Assembly: GCA_002441465.1 (NCBI GenBank)
Contig: DJWE01000047.1
Coordinates: 551-16,569, forward strand
DNA: 16,019 nucleotides
Direction of reading: 5' to 3'
Source: Propionibacteriaceae bacterium UBA6238
GTDB taxonomy: Bacteria; Actinomycetota; Actinomycetes; Propionibacteriales; Propionibacteriaceae
In this document: positions 6,153 to 13,359 of the stretch, in pieces
Numbering within the stretch: the first letter of the stretch is position 1
How the letters are laid out: every line of letters begins with the position of its first letter
Notes under the pieces: model-generated
The model's input: the letters and a program-made list of their open reading frames with translations, nothing else
What the model was told of the DNA's origin: nothing
The model's database searches: none
Position numbers and translations under genes: made by a program

Positions 6153-7514
6153 ATGACCGTCCGACCGGCCGCGGCTCTGCGCTCGCGCGGGGTCTGGGTG
6201 GGCTTCGTCGGCACAGTGCTGGTTGCCTGGGGGAGCTGCCATCCGGAGTTCTCGTTCTCCCCCGATGGCTGGCCGGCCGATTGGGTCAACACGATCGGGC
6301 TGGCCGCGCCGATGCCGTGGAATCGCGTCGTCCTGGTCGTGGGAGTCGTGGCGCTGGTGCGCGGGTGGTGGCTGGTGCGACCCACCCGCGAACGCGCGCC
6401 GGTGCACGCCGCCACCGTCTTGACTCTGTGGAGCCTGCCGCTTGTGCTGGTTCCGCCCGTGCTCAGCCCGGACGCCGTGCTGTACGCCGATCTCGGCTGG
6501 ACGCTCACGACCGGGGCGAACCCCTATCACGTCGGGCTGGCCACCTCCGGTGGGCCGTTCGCCTCGTTGGTCGATCCGCTGTGGGCGGGGAGCGGGGTCG
6601 CGTATCCCCCACTCACCCTGCGTCTCAACGAACTGGTGGTCGTAGCCAGCGGCGCGCATCCGTACTGGACGGTGCTGGCGATGCGGATCCCCGCGCTTCT
6701 CGCCGTCGCGGCCATGCTGGCCCTGGTGCCCCGGATCGCCACCCTGCTCGGACGGCCGAAACGTGGCGCGGTCTGGCTCGGCGTGCTCAACCCGCTGCTC
6801 GTGCTGCACTTCGTCGGCGCCGCCCACAACGACGCGCCGATGGTGGCCGCCACGCTCGCCGCGATCTGGGTGGTCCTGCGCTGGCCACGCTGGTGGTCGA
6901 CCTTCCTGGCCGGGCCCGCGATGGTCGCCGTGGCGATGGCGTTCAAACAGCAAGGCGGCATGGCGGTCATCGCCGTGGCCGGGCTGCCGGTGGCCGCGAC
7001 ACTCGCGTCCCTTCCGCTCGGCAGGCGGCTGTGGCTGCTCGGCTGGCGGACGGTGGCAGTGACCGCCGTGGCGGTGGCGGGCTTCGTCGCGATCAGCATC
7101 GCCAGCGGGCTCGGCTTCGGCTGGCTGGAATGGCTCGACCTGATGGGTCTCGCCGGGACGCCCGCCCCGCTCGCCCTGCTGGCGAAGGGCGGTGCCATCT
7201 TGTGGTCGAGCGGCGGCGGCTCCTACACCGGCTTCCTCATCGTTGCCGGACGGGTCAGCACCGTCGTCCTGCTGCTGGTGCTGGTCTGGATCGGGGTGCG
7301 CTTCTCCGCCCGTCCGCTCAGCCTGGTGGCTTGGGGGTCGCTCGCTGTCGCCGTTCTGGGCCAGGCCCTGCACCCGTGGTACCTGCCTTGGAGCCTCGCG
7401 CTACTGGCCCTGGTGCCGCTCACCAGACGCCAGCGCTACGCCGTTTTCGGGTTCGCGATCGCCTTCTGCGTCTGGAACGCGTTCCAGACAGCAATCTGGC
7501 ACGGGCAGAACTAG
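6153..7514 (+). CDS. MptB-like polyprenol-phosphate-mannose-dependent alpha-1,6-mannosyltransferase
   Basis: A 453-residue GT-C type membrane glycosyltransferase. In the actinobacterial MptB family, mannose from polyprenyl-phosphate-mannose is added outside the membrane to build the alpha-1,6 mannan core of lipomannan. About eleven to thirteen hydrophobic segments are visible. The first extracellular loop has an acidic motif in LSPDAVLYADLGW (104-116) followed by GANPY (121-125); AHNDAP (224-229) and the C-terminal HPWYLPW (407-413) are also typical of MptB relatives. The ATG at 6153 has AGGAG six bases upstream. The epimerase gene follows after 48 bp on the same strand. Family membership is fairly secure; the exact acceptor glycan is inferred. 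Confidence 0.82.
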   Translation: MTVRPAAALRSRGVWVGFVGTVLVAWGSCHPEFSFSPDGWPADWVNTIGLAAPMPWNRVVLVVGVVALVRGWWLVRPTRERAPVHAATVLTLWSLPLVLVPPVLSPDAVLYADLGWTLTTGANPYHVGLATSGGPFASLVDPLWAGSGVAYPPLTLRLNELVVVASGAHPYWTVLAMRIPALLAVAAMLALVPRIATLLGRPKRGAVWLGVLNPLLVLHFVGAAHNDAPMVAATLAAIWVVLRWPRWWSTFLAGPAMVAVAMAFKQQGGMAVIAVAGLPVAATLASLPLGRRLWLLGWRTVAVTAVAVAGFVAISIASGLGFGWLEWLDLMGLAGTPAPLALLAKGGAILWSSGGGSYTGFLIVAGRVSTVVLLLVLVWIGVRFSARPLSLVAWGSLAVAVLGQALHPWYLPWSLALLALVPLTRRQRYAVFGFAIAFCVWNAFQTAIWHGQN

Positions 7515-7538
7515 GGAGGCCCCGAAGCAGCCATGACT

Positions 7539-7552
7539 TGCCACGGGTGGCA
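7539..7552. promoter_or_regulatory. Short palindrome just upstream of the epimerase gene
   Basis: TGCCAC, two bases, GTGGCA. It abuts a weak -10-like CAGGAT (7551-7556), itself six bases before the ATG at 7563. It may be an operator or a small hairpin after the mannosyltransferase gene; the evidence is thin. Confidence 0.3.
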
Positions 7553-7562
7553 GGATCGACGC

Positions 7563-8441
7563 ATGCGGGTGGCGATCGGCGGCAGCACGGGGCTGATCGG
7601 CACTGCCTTGTCCCGACACCTCGTCCAGGCCGGCCACGACGTGGTTCGGCTGGTGCGCGGCGAGGTGACCGCGTCCGACCAGCGCCGCTGGGATCCCGAC
7701 GCGGGGAGGATCGACCCTCCCGGCCTCGACGACGTCGACGCCGTGGTGAATCTCGCCGGGGCGCCGATCGCCGGCGGACGCTGGACGAAGGAGCGCAAGA
7801 CGGAGATCCGGCGTTCCCGGATCACCTCGACGCTGACCGTGGTGACCAGCCTCGCTCCGGACGGTCGCTGTCAGCGGCTGCTGAACGGCTCGGCGATCGG
7901 CTATTACGGCAACACCGGGCTGGAGATCGTGGACGAGACCATGCCTGCGGGACGGGGTTTCCTCGCCCAGGTGGTTGCCGACTGGGAGGCGGCGGCGGGG
8001 CATTCACCGGTGTCCACCGCGGTGCTGCGCACCGGGCACGTGCTCGCCCGCGAGGGGGGCTATCTCGCCGTGCAGCGGCCGATGTTCGCGCTCGGCCTGG
8101 GTGGACGGGTGGGGAGCGGACGCCAGTTCCTGTCCTGGATCAGCCTCACCGACCACGTCCGCGCGATGGCCTTCCTGCTGGAGCACGACGTCACCGGACC
8201 GGTCAACCTGGTGGCTCCGAACCCGGTGAGCAACGCCGAGTTCACGCGCACCTTCGGGGGCTACCTGCACCGTCCCACGCCGTTGCCGCTGCCACTCACC
8301 GCGGTCGGCGCACTCTTCGGTCGCGAGTTCGTTCACGAGGCGCTGCTGCCTGGGCAGCGAGTGCGGCCGGCCCGCCTGCTCGAGGCCGGGTTCCGCTTCG
8401 AGCATCCCCTGCTCAGCCAGGCCTTCGCTGCCCTCGGCTGA
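7563..8441 (+). CDS. NAD(P)-dependent epimerase/dehydratase-like protein, TIGR01777 (YfcH) family
   Basis: An extended short-chain dehydrogenase-like protein of 292 residues. The Rossmann nucleotide-binding loop is at the very N-terminus (GGSTGLIG, 6-13). NLAGAPI (63-69), ERKTEIRRSRITST (77-90) and GSAIGYYG (109-116) are the marks of the YfcH/DUF1731 subgroup, and a DUF1731-like C-terminal part runs from about 245 (PLPLPLTAVGALFG ... RPARLLEAGFRFEHP). The catalytic reaction and substrate of this family are not established. The ATG at 7563 gives a family-like N-terminus and has AGGA seven bases upstream; an ATG at 7533 would add ten unlikely residues. It may be cotranscribed with the upstream mannosyltransferase. 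A very strong hairpin follows its stop directly. Confidence 0.88.
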   Translation: MRVAIGGSTGLIGTALSRHLVQAGHDVVRLVRGEVTASDQRRWDPDAGRIDPPGLDDVDAVVNLAGAPIAGGRWTKERKTEIRRSRITSTLTVVTSLAPDGRCQRLLNGSAIGYYGNTGLEIVDETMPAGRGFLAQVVADWEAAAGHSPVSTAVLRTGHVLAREGGYLAVQRPMFALGLGGRVGSGRQFLSWISLTDHVRAMAFLLEHDVTGPVNLVAPNPVSNAEFTRTFGGYLHRPTPLPLPLTAVGALFGREFVHEALLPGQRVRPARLLEAGFRFEHPLLSQAFAALG

Positions 8442-8513
8442 CCCCAGTCGCCGAGTTGTCAGAATCTGGTTCGGCTATGACCGAACCAGATTCTGACAAC
8501 TCGGCGATTGGGG
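8442..8513. repeat. 72-bp near-perfect inverted repeat (33-bp arms), terminator or mobile palindromic element
   Basis: The arms 8442-8474 and 8481-8513 are reverse complements at 32 of 33 positions; the one exception, G8447 against T8508, would be a G-U pair in RNA. The loop is CTATGA. The element begins on the base after the epimerase stop codon. No T-run follows on either strand, so it is not a classical intrinsic terminator, though U-less hairpins can end transcripts or stabilise mRNA ends in actinobacteria. The length is far beyond normal terminator stems, which also fits a REP/MITE-like dispersed element. No flanking target duplication was seen. Confidence 0.8.
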
Positions 8514-8532
8514 GACGAGCGGACGGGTCTGG

Positions 8533-8559
8533 CCGCGTCCACGGGCGTCGCGGACGCGG
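8533..8559. promoter_or_regulatory. Dyad in the -35 region of the guaB promoter
   Basis: CCGCGTCC (8533-8540) and GGACGCGG (8552-8559) are perfect inverted 8-mers 11 bp apart. They occupy the place of the -35 and spacer of the guaB promoter, so a bound repressor would block it. Confidence 0.4.
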
Positions 8560-8562
8560 GGA

Positions 8563-8568
8563 TACACT
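8563..8568 (+). promoter_or_regulatory. -10 element of guaB
   Basis: TACACT, giving a predicted start of transcription near 8575 and a UTR of about 26 bases. The strong SD GAGAGGTGA lies at 8589-8597. Confidence 0.5.
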
Positions 8569-8600
8569 GACCACTCACACCCGCGGCAGAGAGGTGACCC

Positions 8601-10121
8601 GTGTCGAGTCCGCTCACCCCGTCCGGCGTCCCGGAGCCCTTCGCTCCCCTAGGCCTGACTTTCGATGACGTCCTCCTGCAACCCAACGAGAGCGACGTGA
8701 TCCCCTCGGCGGCGGACACCACCACCCGGGTGAGCAAACGGATCGAGCTGCGCATCCCCCTGGTCAGCGCCGCGATGGACACCGTCACCGAGTCGCGAAT
8801 GGCGATCGCCATGGCCCGCGAGGGCGGGATGGGCATCCTGCACCGCAACATGTCAGCCGAGGATCAGGCGAGCCAGGTCGACCGGGTGAAGCGCTCCGAG
8901 GCCGGCATGATCGACCAGCCGATCACCACCACTCTGGACGCCACCATCGGCGAGGTCGACGAGATGTGCGGCCACTTCCGCATCTCCGGCGTCCCTGTCG
9001 TCGATGCCGACCTGAAGCTGCTCGGCATCGTGACCAACCGCGACATGCGCTTCGAAGATGATCCGAACCGTCCCGTCGGCGAGGTGATGACGCCGATGCC
9101 CCTGGTCACCGGCTGGCCCGGGATCCGCTCGGACGAGGCTCTCCGGCTGCTCGCGAAGCACAAGATCGAGAAGCTGCCCCTGGTCGACTCGGACGGGCGG
9201 TTGCGCGGCCTGATCACGCTGAAGGACTACGTGAAGTCCGACAAGTACCCGCTGGCCAGCAAGGATCCGCAGGGACGGCTACGCGTCGGCGCGGGCGTCG
9301 GCTTCTTCGGCGACGCCTGGGAGCGGGCGATGATGCTCGTGGACGCCGGCGTTGACGCGATCGTCGTCGACACCGCCCACGGTCACTCCCAAGGGGTGCT
9401 GGACATGATCCGACGGCTGAAGGCCGAGCCGGCCGCGGCCGAGGTGGACGTCATCGGCGGCAACGTCGCAACCTATGCCGGCGCCGCGGCCCTGGTCGAT
9501 GCGGGGGCGGACGGCGTGAAGGTGGGTGTCGGTCCCGGCTCGATCTGCACCACCCGGGTCGTCGCCGGTGTCGGCGTGCCTCAGGTGACCGCGATCTGGG
9601 AGGCCGCACAGGCGTGCCGCCCAGCCGGCGTCCCTGTGATCGGGGACGGCGGCCTGCAGTACTCCGGCGATATCGCGAAGGCGCTGGTCGCCGGCGCCGA
9701 CGCGGTGATGCTCGGCTCCCTGCTCGCCGGCTGCGAGGAGAGCCCCGGTGAGCTGGTCTTCATCAACGGCAAGCAGTACAAGTCGTACCGCGGCATGGGC
9801 TCGCTCGGCGCGATGGCCGCCCGCGGGCGCGGCAAGTCCTATTCCAAGGACCGCTACTTCCAAGGCGACGTGGTCAGCGACGACAAGCTCGTTCCCGAAG
9901 GCATCGAGGGCCAGGTGGCCTACCGCGGGCCGCTCTCGGCGGTGGCCTACCAGCTCGTCGGAGGCCTGCGGCAGTCGATGTTCTACACCGGGGCGACCAA
10001 CATCGAGGAGTTGCACGCCAAGGGTCGTTTCGTCCGGATCACTGCGGCCGGGCTGCGCGAGTCCCACCCCCACGACATCCAGATGACCATCGAAGCGCCC
10101 AACTACTCCGCCCAATCCTGA
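8601..10121 (+). CDS. guaB: IMP dehydrogenase
   Basis: GuaB oxidises IMP to XMP with NAD+, the committed step of guanine nucleotide synthesis; GuaA encoded at the left end does the next step. The 506 residues form a (beta/alpha)8 barrel interrupted by a CBS pair. FDDVLLQPNESDV (21-33) is the N-terminal signature; the two CBS repeats occupy about 100-215 (RISGVPVVD and HKIEKLPLVDSDG). Catalytic Cys316 is in GVGPGSICTTR, the IMP phosphate site in GDGGLQYSGD (348-357), and the flap Arg418-Tyr419 in KDRYFQGD. All key residues are intact. The GTG start has a strong SD. guaB3 follows after 18 bp, almost certainly in one operon. Confidence 0.97.
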   Translation: MSSPLTPSGVPEPFAPLGLTFDDVLLQPNESDVIPSAADTTTRVSKRIELRIPLVSAAMDTVTESRMAIAMAREGGMGILHRNMSAEDQASQVDRVKRSEAGMIDQPITTTLDATIGEVDEMCGHFRISGVPVVDADLKLLGIVTNRDMRFEDDPNRPVGEVMTPMPLVTGWPGIRSDEALRLLAKHKIEKLPLVDSDGRLRGLITLKDYVKSDKYPLASKDPQGRLRVGAGVGFFGDAWERAMMLVDAGVDAIVVDTAHGHSQGVLDMIRRLKAEPAAAEVDVIGGNVATYAGAAALVDAGADGVKVGVGPGSICTTRVVAGVGVPQVTAIWEAAQACRPAGVPVIGDGGLQYSGDIAKALVAGADAVMLGSLLAGCEESPGELVFINGKQYKSYRGMGSLGAMAARGRGKSYSKDRYFQGDVVSDDKLVPEGIEGQVAYRGPLSAVAYQLVGGLRQSMFYTGATNIEELHAKGRFVRITAAGLRESHPHDIQMTIEAPNYSAQS

Positions 10122-10139
10122 GCAAGGGAGCTCACCACA

Positions 10140-11246
10140 ATGATCGAGATCGGCCGGTCCAAGCGTGCCCTGCCCGTGTACGGCTTCGACGACATCGCCA
10201 TCGTGCCCACCCGGCGCACCCGAGGAATCGAGGAGGTGAACCTGAGTTGGAAGATCGACGCCCTCACGTTCGACTTCCCGATGGTGGCAGCCCCGATGGA
10301 CTCGGTGATGTCACCGGCCACCGCGATCGCCATGGGACGGCTGGGCGGACTCGGAGTGCTGAACCTCGAGGGCCTGTGGACGCGCTATGAAGATCCCGAG
10401 CCGTTGCTCGCCGAGCTGGCCGAGATCGAGGATCCGATCGCCGCGACCACGCGCATGCAGCAGCTGTACGCCGAGCCGATCAAGGCCGAACTGATCACCG
10501 AACGGATGCGGCAGATCCGCGACGCCGGGGTTCCGGTTGCCGGCTCCCTTTCCCCTCAGACCTGCGCGGAGTATGCCGGCGTGGTCGAGAAGGCCGGGGT
10601 GGACTTCTTCGTGATCCGCGGCACGACGGTCTCGGCCGAGCACGTCTCCACGGTGTCGGAGCCGCTGAACTTGAAGAAGTTCATCTACGAACTCGACGTG
10701 CCGGTGATCGTGGGGGGCTGCGCGACCTACCAGGCATCGCTGCACCTGATGCGCACCGGCGCGGCCGGCATCCTGGTCGGGTTCGGCGGCGGCGCCACCA
10801 AGCGCACCCGCAATGTGCTCGGCGTCGAGGTGCCGATGGCGTCCGCGTTGGCCGACGTGGCCGAGGCCCGCCGCGACTACCTGGACGAGTCGGGTGGGCG
10901 CTACGTGCACGTGATCGCGGACGGCGCGCTGGGCCGCTCGGGTGACATCACCAAGGCGATCGCGTGCGGGGCGGACGCGGTGATGGTCGGTTCCCCGCTG
11001 GCTCGAGCCAGCGAGGCACCCGGACACGGCTACCACTGGGGTCCCGAGGCGTGGCACGCCACCCTGCCTCGCGGCGAGCGGGTGAAGTTCGGCGCGGTCG
11101 GCACCCTGGAGGAGGTCCTGCTCGGTCCTTCTCATGTGGCCGACGGCACGATGAACCTGGTCGGAGCCCTGCGTAGAGCGCTGGCCACCACCGGCTACAC
11201 CGACGTCAAGGAGTTCCAGCGGGTGGAGGTCGTAGTCCACTCGTGA
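10140..11246 (+). CDS. guaB3: GuaB3 family IMP dehydrogenase-related protein
   Basis: A 368-residue paralogue of GuaB without the CBS insert, of the type found directly downstream of guaB in actinobacteria. It keeps the barrel start (FDDIAIVPTRRTR, 16-28; MVAAPMDSVMS, 48-58) and a family-typical YVHVIADGALGRSGDITKAIACGADAVM region (255-282). The loop that carries the catalytic Cys in IMPDH and GMP reductase reads GFGGGATKRTR (214-224) and has no Cys. The flap dyad of GuaB is also not recognisable. Some cyanobacterial GuaB3 proteins were reported to have IMPDH activity, but the function of actinobacterial members is unsettled; a regulatory or altered catalytic role is possible. AAGGGAG at 10124-10130 serves as SD. 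Confidence 0.93.
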   Translation: MIEIGRSKRALPVYGFDDIAIVPTRRTRGIEEVNLSWKIDALTFDFPMVAAPMDSVMSPATAIAMGRLGGLGVLNLEGLWTRYEDPEPLLAELAEIEDPIAATTRMQQLYAEPIKAELITERMRQIRDAGVPVAGSLSPQTCAEYAGVVEKAGVDFFVIRGTTVSAEHVSTVSEPLNLKKFIYELDVPVIVGGCATYQASLHLMRTGAAGILVGFGGGATKRTRNVLGVEVPMASALADVAEARRDYLDESGGRYVHVIADGALGRSGDITKAIACGADAVMVGSPLARASEAPGHGYHWGPEAWHATLPRGERVKFGAVGTLEEVLLGPSHVADGTMNLVGALRRALATTGYTDVKEFQRVEVVVHS

Positions 11247-11248
11247 GC

Positions 11249-11270
11249 GGCGGCGCGGAGCGGTGCCGCC
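11249..11270 (+). terminator. Candidate hairpin terminator after guaB3
   Basis: GGCGGCGC and GTGCCGCC form an 8-bp stem with one G-U pair and loop GGAGCG, two bases after the guaB3 stop. No U-tract follows, so strength is uncertain. Confidence 0.4.
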
Positions 11271-11375
11271 CGGGCCATCGATCCCCCGGAACGTGTTCGG
11301 TGCGCTCGGGGCCGGCCGACCCGATCCAGCACGGGCAAACTCACGACTCAGCCACTCGCCGATCGGGATTCTGAG

Positions 11376-11381
11376 TAGTCT
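11376..11381 (+). promoter_or_regulatory. -10 element, leaderless DUF3054 gene
   Basis: TAGTCT, six bases before the ATG at 11388. No SD is present. A -35 was not recognised. Confidence 0.55.
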
Positions 11382-11387
11382 CGCCGC

Positions 11388-11768
11388 ATGCGGATTCTTC
11401 GCGCCTTGACCTACGACATCGTCTTGGTCTTCCTGTTCGCCGCCGTGGGGCGTCTCACTCACGGGGAGGACCTGTCGATGCTGGGCGCCACCGCGTGGCC
11501 GTTCGTGATGGCCACGATCGTCGGCTCGCTGGTCTCGACCTGGCGGGACGGGCGGTGGTGGGTGCAGGGGTTGACCTCGTGGGCCATCACCGTTGTCGGA
11601 GGGGTCGCCCTGCGGGTGGTCGCCGGTTCGGACGCGCCGATCAGCTTCATCCTGGTCACCGCAGCGGTGCTCGCGCTGCTCCTGATCGGCTGGCGCGGGT
11701 TGCTACGCAAGCAGCTTGAAGAGCCCGACCCCGAACAGCTGAAGGTCCCCGACGACCACACCCCGTGA
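11388..11768 (+). CDS. DUF3054-like integral membrane protein
   Basis: A 126-residue protein with four predicted membrane helices: about 7-22, 33-51, 62-80 and 84-102. The sequence RAL.YDIVLVFLFAAVGRLTHGE at the N-terminus and the motif STWRDGRWWVQGLTSWAITVVGGVALR match the DUF3054 family of actinobacteria and archaea, whose function is unknown. The charged C-terminal tail (EEPDPEQLKVPDDHTP) is probably cytoplasmic. The start is fixed by the TAGTCT hexamer six bases upstream and the absence of an SD. It stands alone, 141 bp after guaB3 and convergent with the ABC operon. Family assignment is from recall of the pattern and fairly secure; no function is implied. Confidence 0.83.
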   Translation: MRILRALTYDIVLVFLFAAVGRLTHGEDLSMLGATAWPFVMATIVGSLVSTWRDGRWWVQGLTSWAITVVGGVALRVVAGSDAPISFILVTAAVLALLLIGWRGLLRKQLEEPDPEQLKVPDDHTP

Positions 11769-11787
11769 CCTGTCCGATCGGGCCCGT

Positions 11788-11962
11788 GCGGGTGGAACGG
11801 GAATCCCTAGGGGCTTGCGGCCCCTCCGCTCCACCCGCCGGGAGTCCGGCGTGAGCCCCACGGCGGCACGGTCTTTCGCCGCTCGAGACGTCAGTGAGGC
11901 TCGTCGTCCCCTTGGAGGCTAGCCCTGCGCACCCACCGGTGTCTGTTCCCCAGAAGGGGACG
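11788..11962. other. Highly structured non-coding stretch between convergent genes (terminator cluster or unrecognised RNA)
   Basis: Stem 1: GCGGGTGGA (11788-11796) pairs perfectly with TCCACCCGC (11830-11838), enclosing AGGGGC/GCCCCT (11809-11814 with 11820-11825) and an eight-base bulge. Stem 2: GCCGG/CCGGC (11837-11841 with 11846-11850). Stem 3: GAGCC/GGCTC (11853-11857 with 11898-11902) around GCGGC/GCCGC. Stem 4: CGTCCCCTT (11905-11913) pairs with AAGGGGACG (11954-11962), competing with the tight hairpin TCCCC-AGAA-GGGGA (11947-11960). No T-run follows. I found no match to tmRNA, RNase P, SRP RNA, 6C RNA, cobalamin or M-box riboswitches that I could defend. No convincing small ORF is present. 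Confidence 0.45.
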
Positions 11963-11996
11963 TCCGCTGTGCATCATGTGCCGATCGCGGGCCCGG

Positions 11997-12583
11997 TCAA
12001 TGGTCGCGTCTGGACCGAACCGAGAAGCTGAGGATCAGGGCTGTTAGCAGGTAGCCCGCAACCGACAGCGCCGACAGCGCGGCGTTCCCTGAGGTCGGCA
12101 CGATCACGGCCAGCGTTCCTTCCCGGTTCGGGAAGAGCGAGTGATGCACGACCTTGGCATTCCACATCGGGAGGAACCGGGCCAGCTCAGGTGCCGCGTA
12201 GAAGCCGGACAGCGGCTCCAGCAGGATCCAGGCCAGAACCAGCACGCGGGCAGACCACAGCACCTCGGCGCCATCCACGACCAGCCGCCAGGGTCGGGTG
12301 CCCCAGTCCCACTCGGATCCACCCAGATACGCCCCGCAGATGGACGGCAGCAACGTGCCGTACAACCCCAACAGGATGAGCCCCTGACTCACATGGAAAC
12401 CGGTGCCGGGAGTCGGCCCCGCGTCCCGCCCCGACGAGATGAGGTCGAGCCCGATCAGGTGAGCAGTACCGCAGTCGAGATCCCGAAGACCGGGGCGCGG
12501 GCGAGTACCGCCAGTTCAGCTCGCCAGCTCCCCAGCAGGGCGCGCCCGACTCCGGGCGTCGAGTCCTGGGCACGCATGGTCAC
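11997..12583 (-). pseudogene. Second ABC-2 type permease gene, frameshifted
   Basis: Translation from 12583 (GTG overlapping the preceding permease stop as GTGA) or 12577 (ATG) gives a 40-residue start ending RAELAVLARAPVFGISTAVLLT and a TGA at 12455-12457. In the -1 frame the reading continues without break as LIGLDLISSG...TGFHVSQGLILLGLYGTLLPSICGAYLGG and on to 11997. Joined, the product would be about 193 residues with four hydrophobic segments, the first running smoothly across the break (ISTAVLLT / LIGLDLI). The N-terminus resembles ABC-2 permeases, and the gene overlaps a real one. A single base lost near 12457-12462 explains it. No slippery heptamer is visible, so a pseudogene or sequence error is likelier than programmed frameshifting. 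A GTG at 12392 opens a 131-residue remainder but has no SD. Confidence 0.7.
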
Positions 12584-13356
12584 CGGTACTCGCGGAAACG
12601 AGCCACGAGGCACAACGCCGCGAGGCAGCAGAACACGTAGACGACCAGTCCGATCACCGATTGGCCGAGGCTCAGCCCATTGCCGAAGGACGTCGAGAAG
12701 TTGCGCAGCCCGTCCAGGTTGGAGAAGGCGGACTCGGCGGCATCCCCCAGACAGGCGAGCGGATTGACGAAGCGCGTCACCTGACCCAGCCGCGGAGGCA
12801 GGAACATCTGCCCGAACAGTGTGACCACGGTGATCAGATTGGCCAGCGCGAGGCTGCGGACGAGGGTGGCCACGGTCAGCGCGAACAGGCCGAGCATCGC
12901 TGTGGCGAGCATGCCCAGACCGGTCTGATGCAGTAACCGGAGGAGGTCCAGATGCGCGAGGTTGGTGTCGTGAGCCAGCCCTAGCAGCAGACCGAACAAC
13001 GCCGTGGCCACGACGAGGGTGCAGAGGGCGAGGACGGTGGCCACGACCTTGCCGGCCAGGGACTGGTAGCGGCCCCCCCAGTGCACGGCGCTGCCAGCCA
13101 CCCGGTCGCCGTAGTCCTGCGCCCCGACGTAGCCGCCGATCAGGACAGCGGGAATGACATTCGCGATCGCGATGAACGAGCAGAGGAAGAGTGCCGCGAG
13201 CTGCCCCAGCGGCAGGAGCTCGGGCTCGAACACACTGCTGCCGTTTGCGGTGTAGATAGCGAACAAGAAGACATCGAACAAGGCGCACAGGCCGCCCACG
13301 ACCCACACCAGTTTCGATCGGCGAAGCTTGATCAGTTCCGCCCGGATCAGGGTCAT
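12580..13356 (-). CDS. ABC-2 type transporter permease
   Basis: A 258-residue inner-membrane protein with six hydrophobic segments, typical of the permease partners of Bcr/lantibiotic-immunity type exporters. The N-terminus MTLIRAELIKLRRSKLVW is a standard amphipathic opening of ABC-2 permeases. YVGAQDYGDRVAGSAVHWGGRYQSLAGKVVATVL (about 76-109) is the usual first cytoplasmic loop leading into helix 3, where the coupling contact with the ATPase is expected. The last helices are LVVYVFCCLAALCLVARF. It starts three bases after the ATPase stop, so the two are coupled. Its own stop overlaps the start of the broken second permease. Substrate unknown. Confidence 0.88.
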   Translation of the reverse strand: MTLIRAELIKLRRSKLVWVVGGLCALFDVFLFAIYTANGSSVFEPELLPLGQLAALFLCSFIAIANVIPAVLIGGYVGAQDYGDRVAGSAVHWGGRYQSLAGKVVATVLALCTLVVATALFGLLLGLAHDTNLAHLDLLRLLHQTGLGMLATAMLGLFALTVATLVRSLALANLITVVTLFGQMFLPPRLGQVTRFVNPLACLGDAAESAFSNLDGLRNFSTSFGNGLSLGQSVIGLVVYVFCCLAALCLVARFREYR

Positions 13357-13359
13357 CGA

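Noticed and set aside
5138..8668. A 1176-codon open frame on the plus strand
   Set aside because: It runs antisense to the MATE gene and out of frame through two well-recognised genes and all intergenic regions. Its product is Arg/Pro/Gly-rich low-complexity sequence, as expected from a shadow frame in GC-rich DNA.
11788..11962. Cobalamin or M-box riboswitch in the convergent region
   Set aside because: Only short strings match (GGGAATCC, GTGAGGCTC). The conserved cores are missing, and no gene starts downstream on either strand.
11891..11977. 28-codon minus-strand ORF starting at 11977
   Set aside because: It has no SD, is very short, and overlaps the structured stems; nothing supports its translation.
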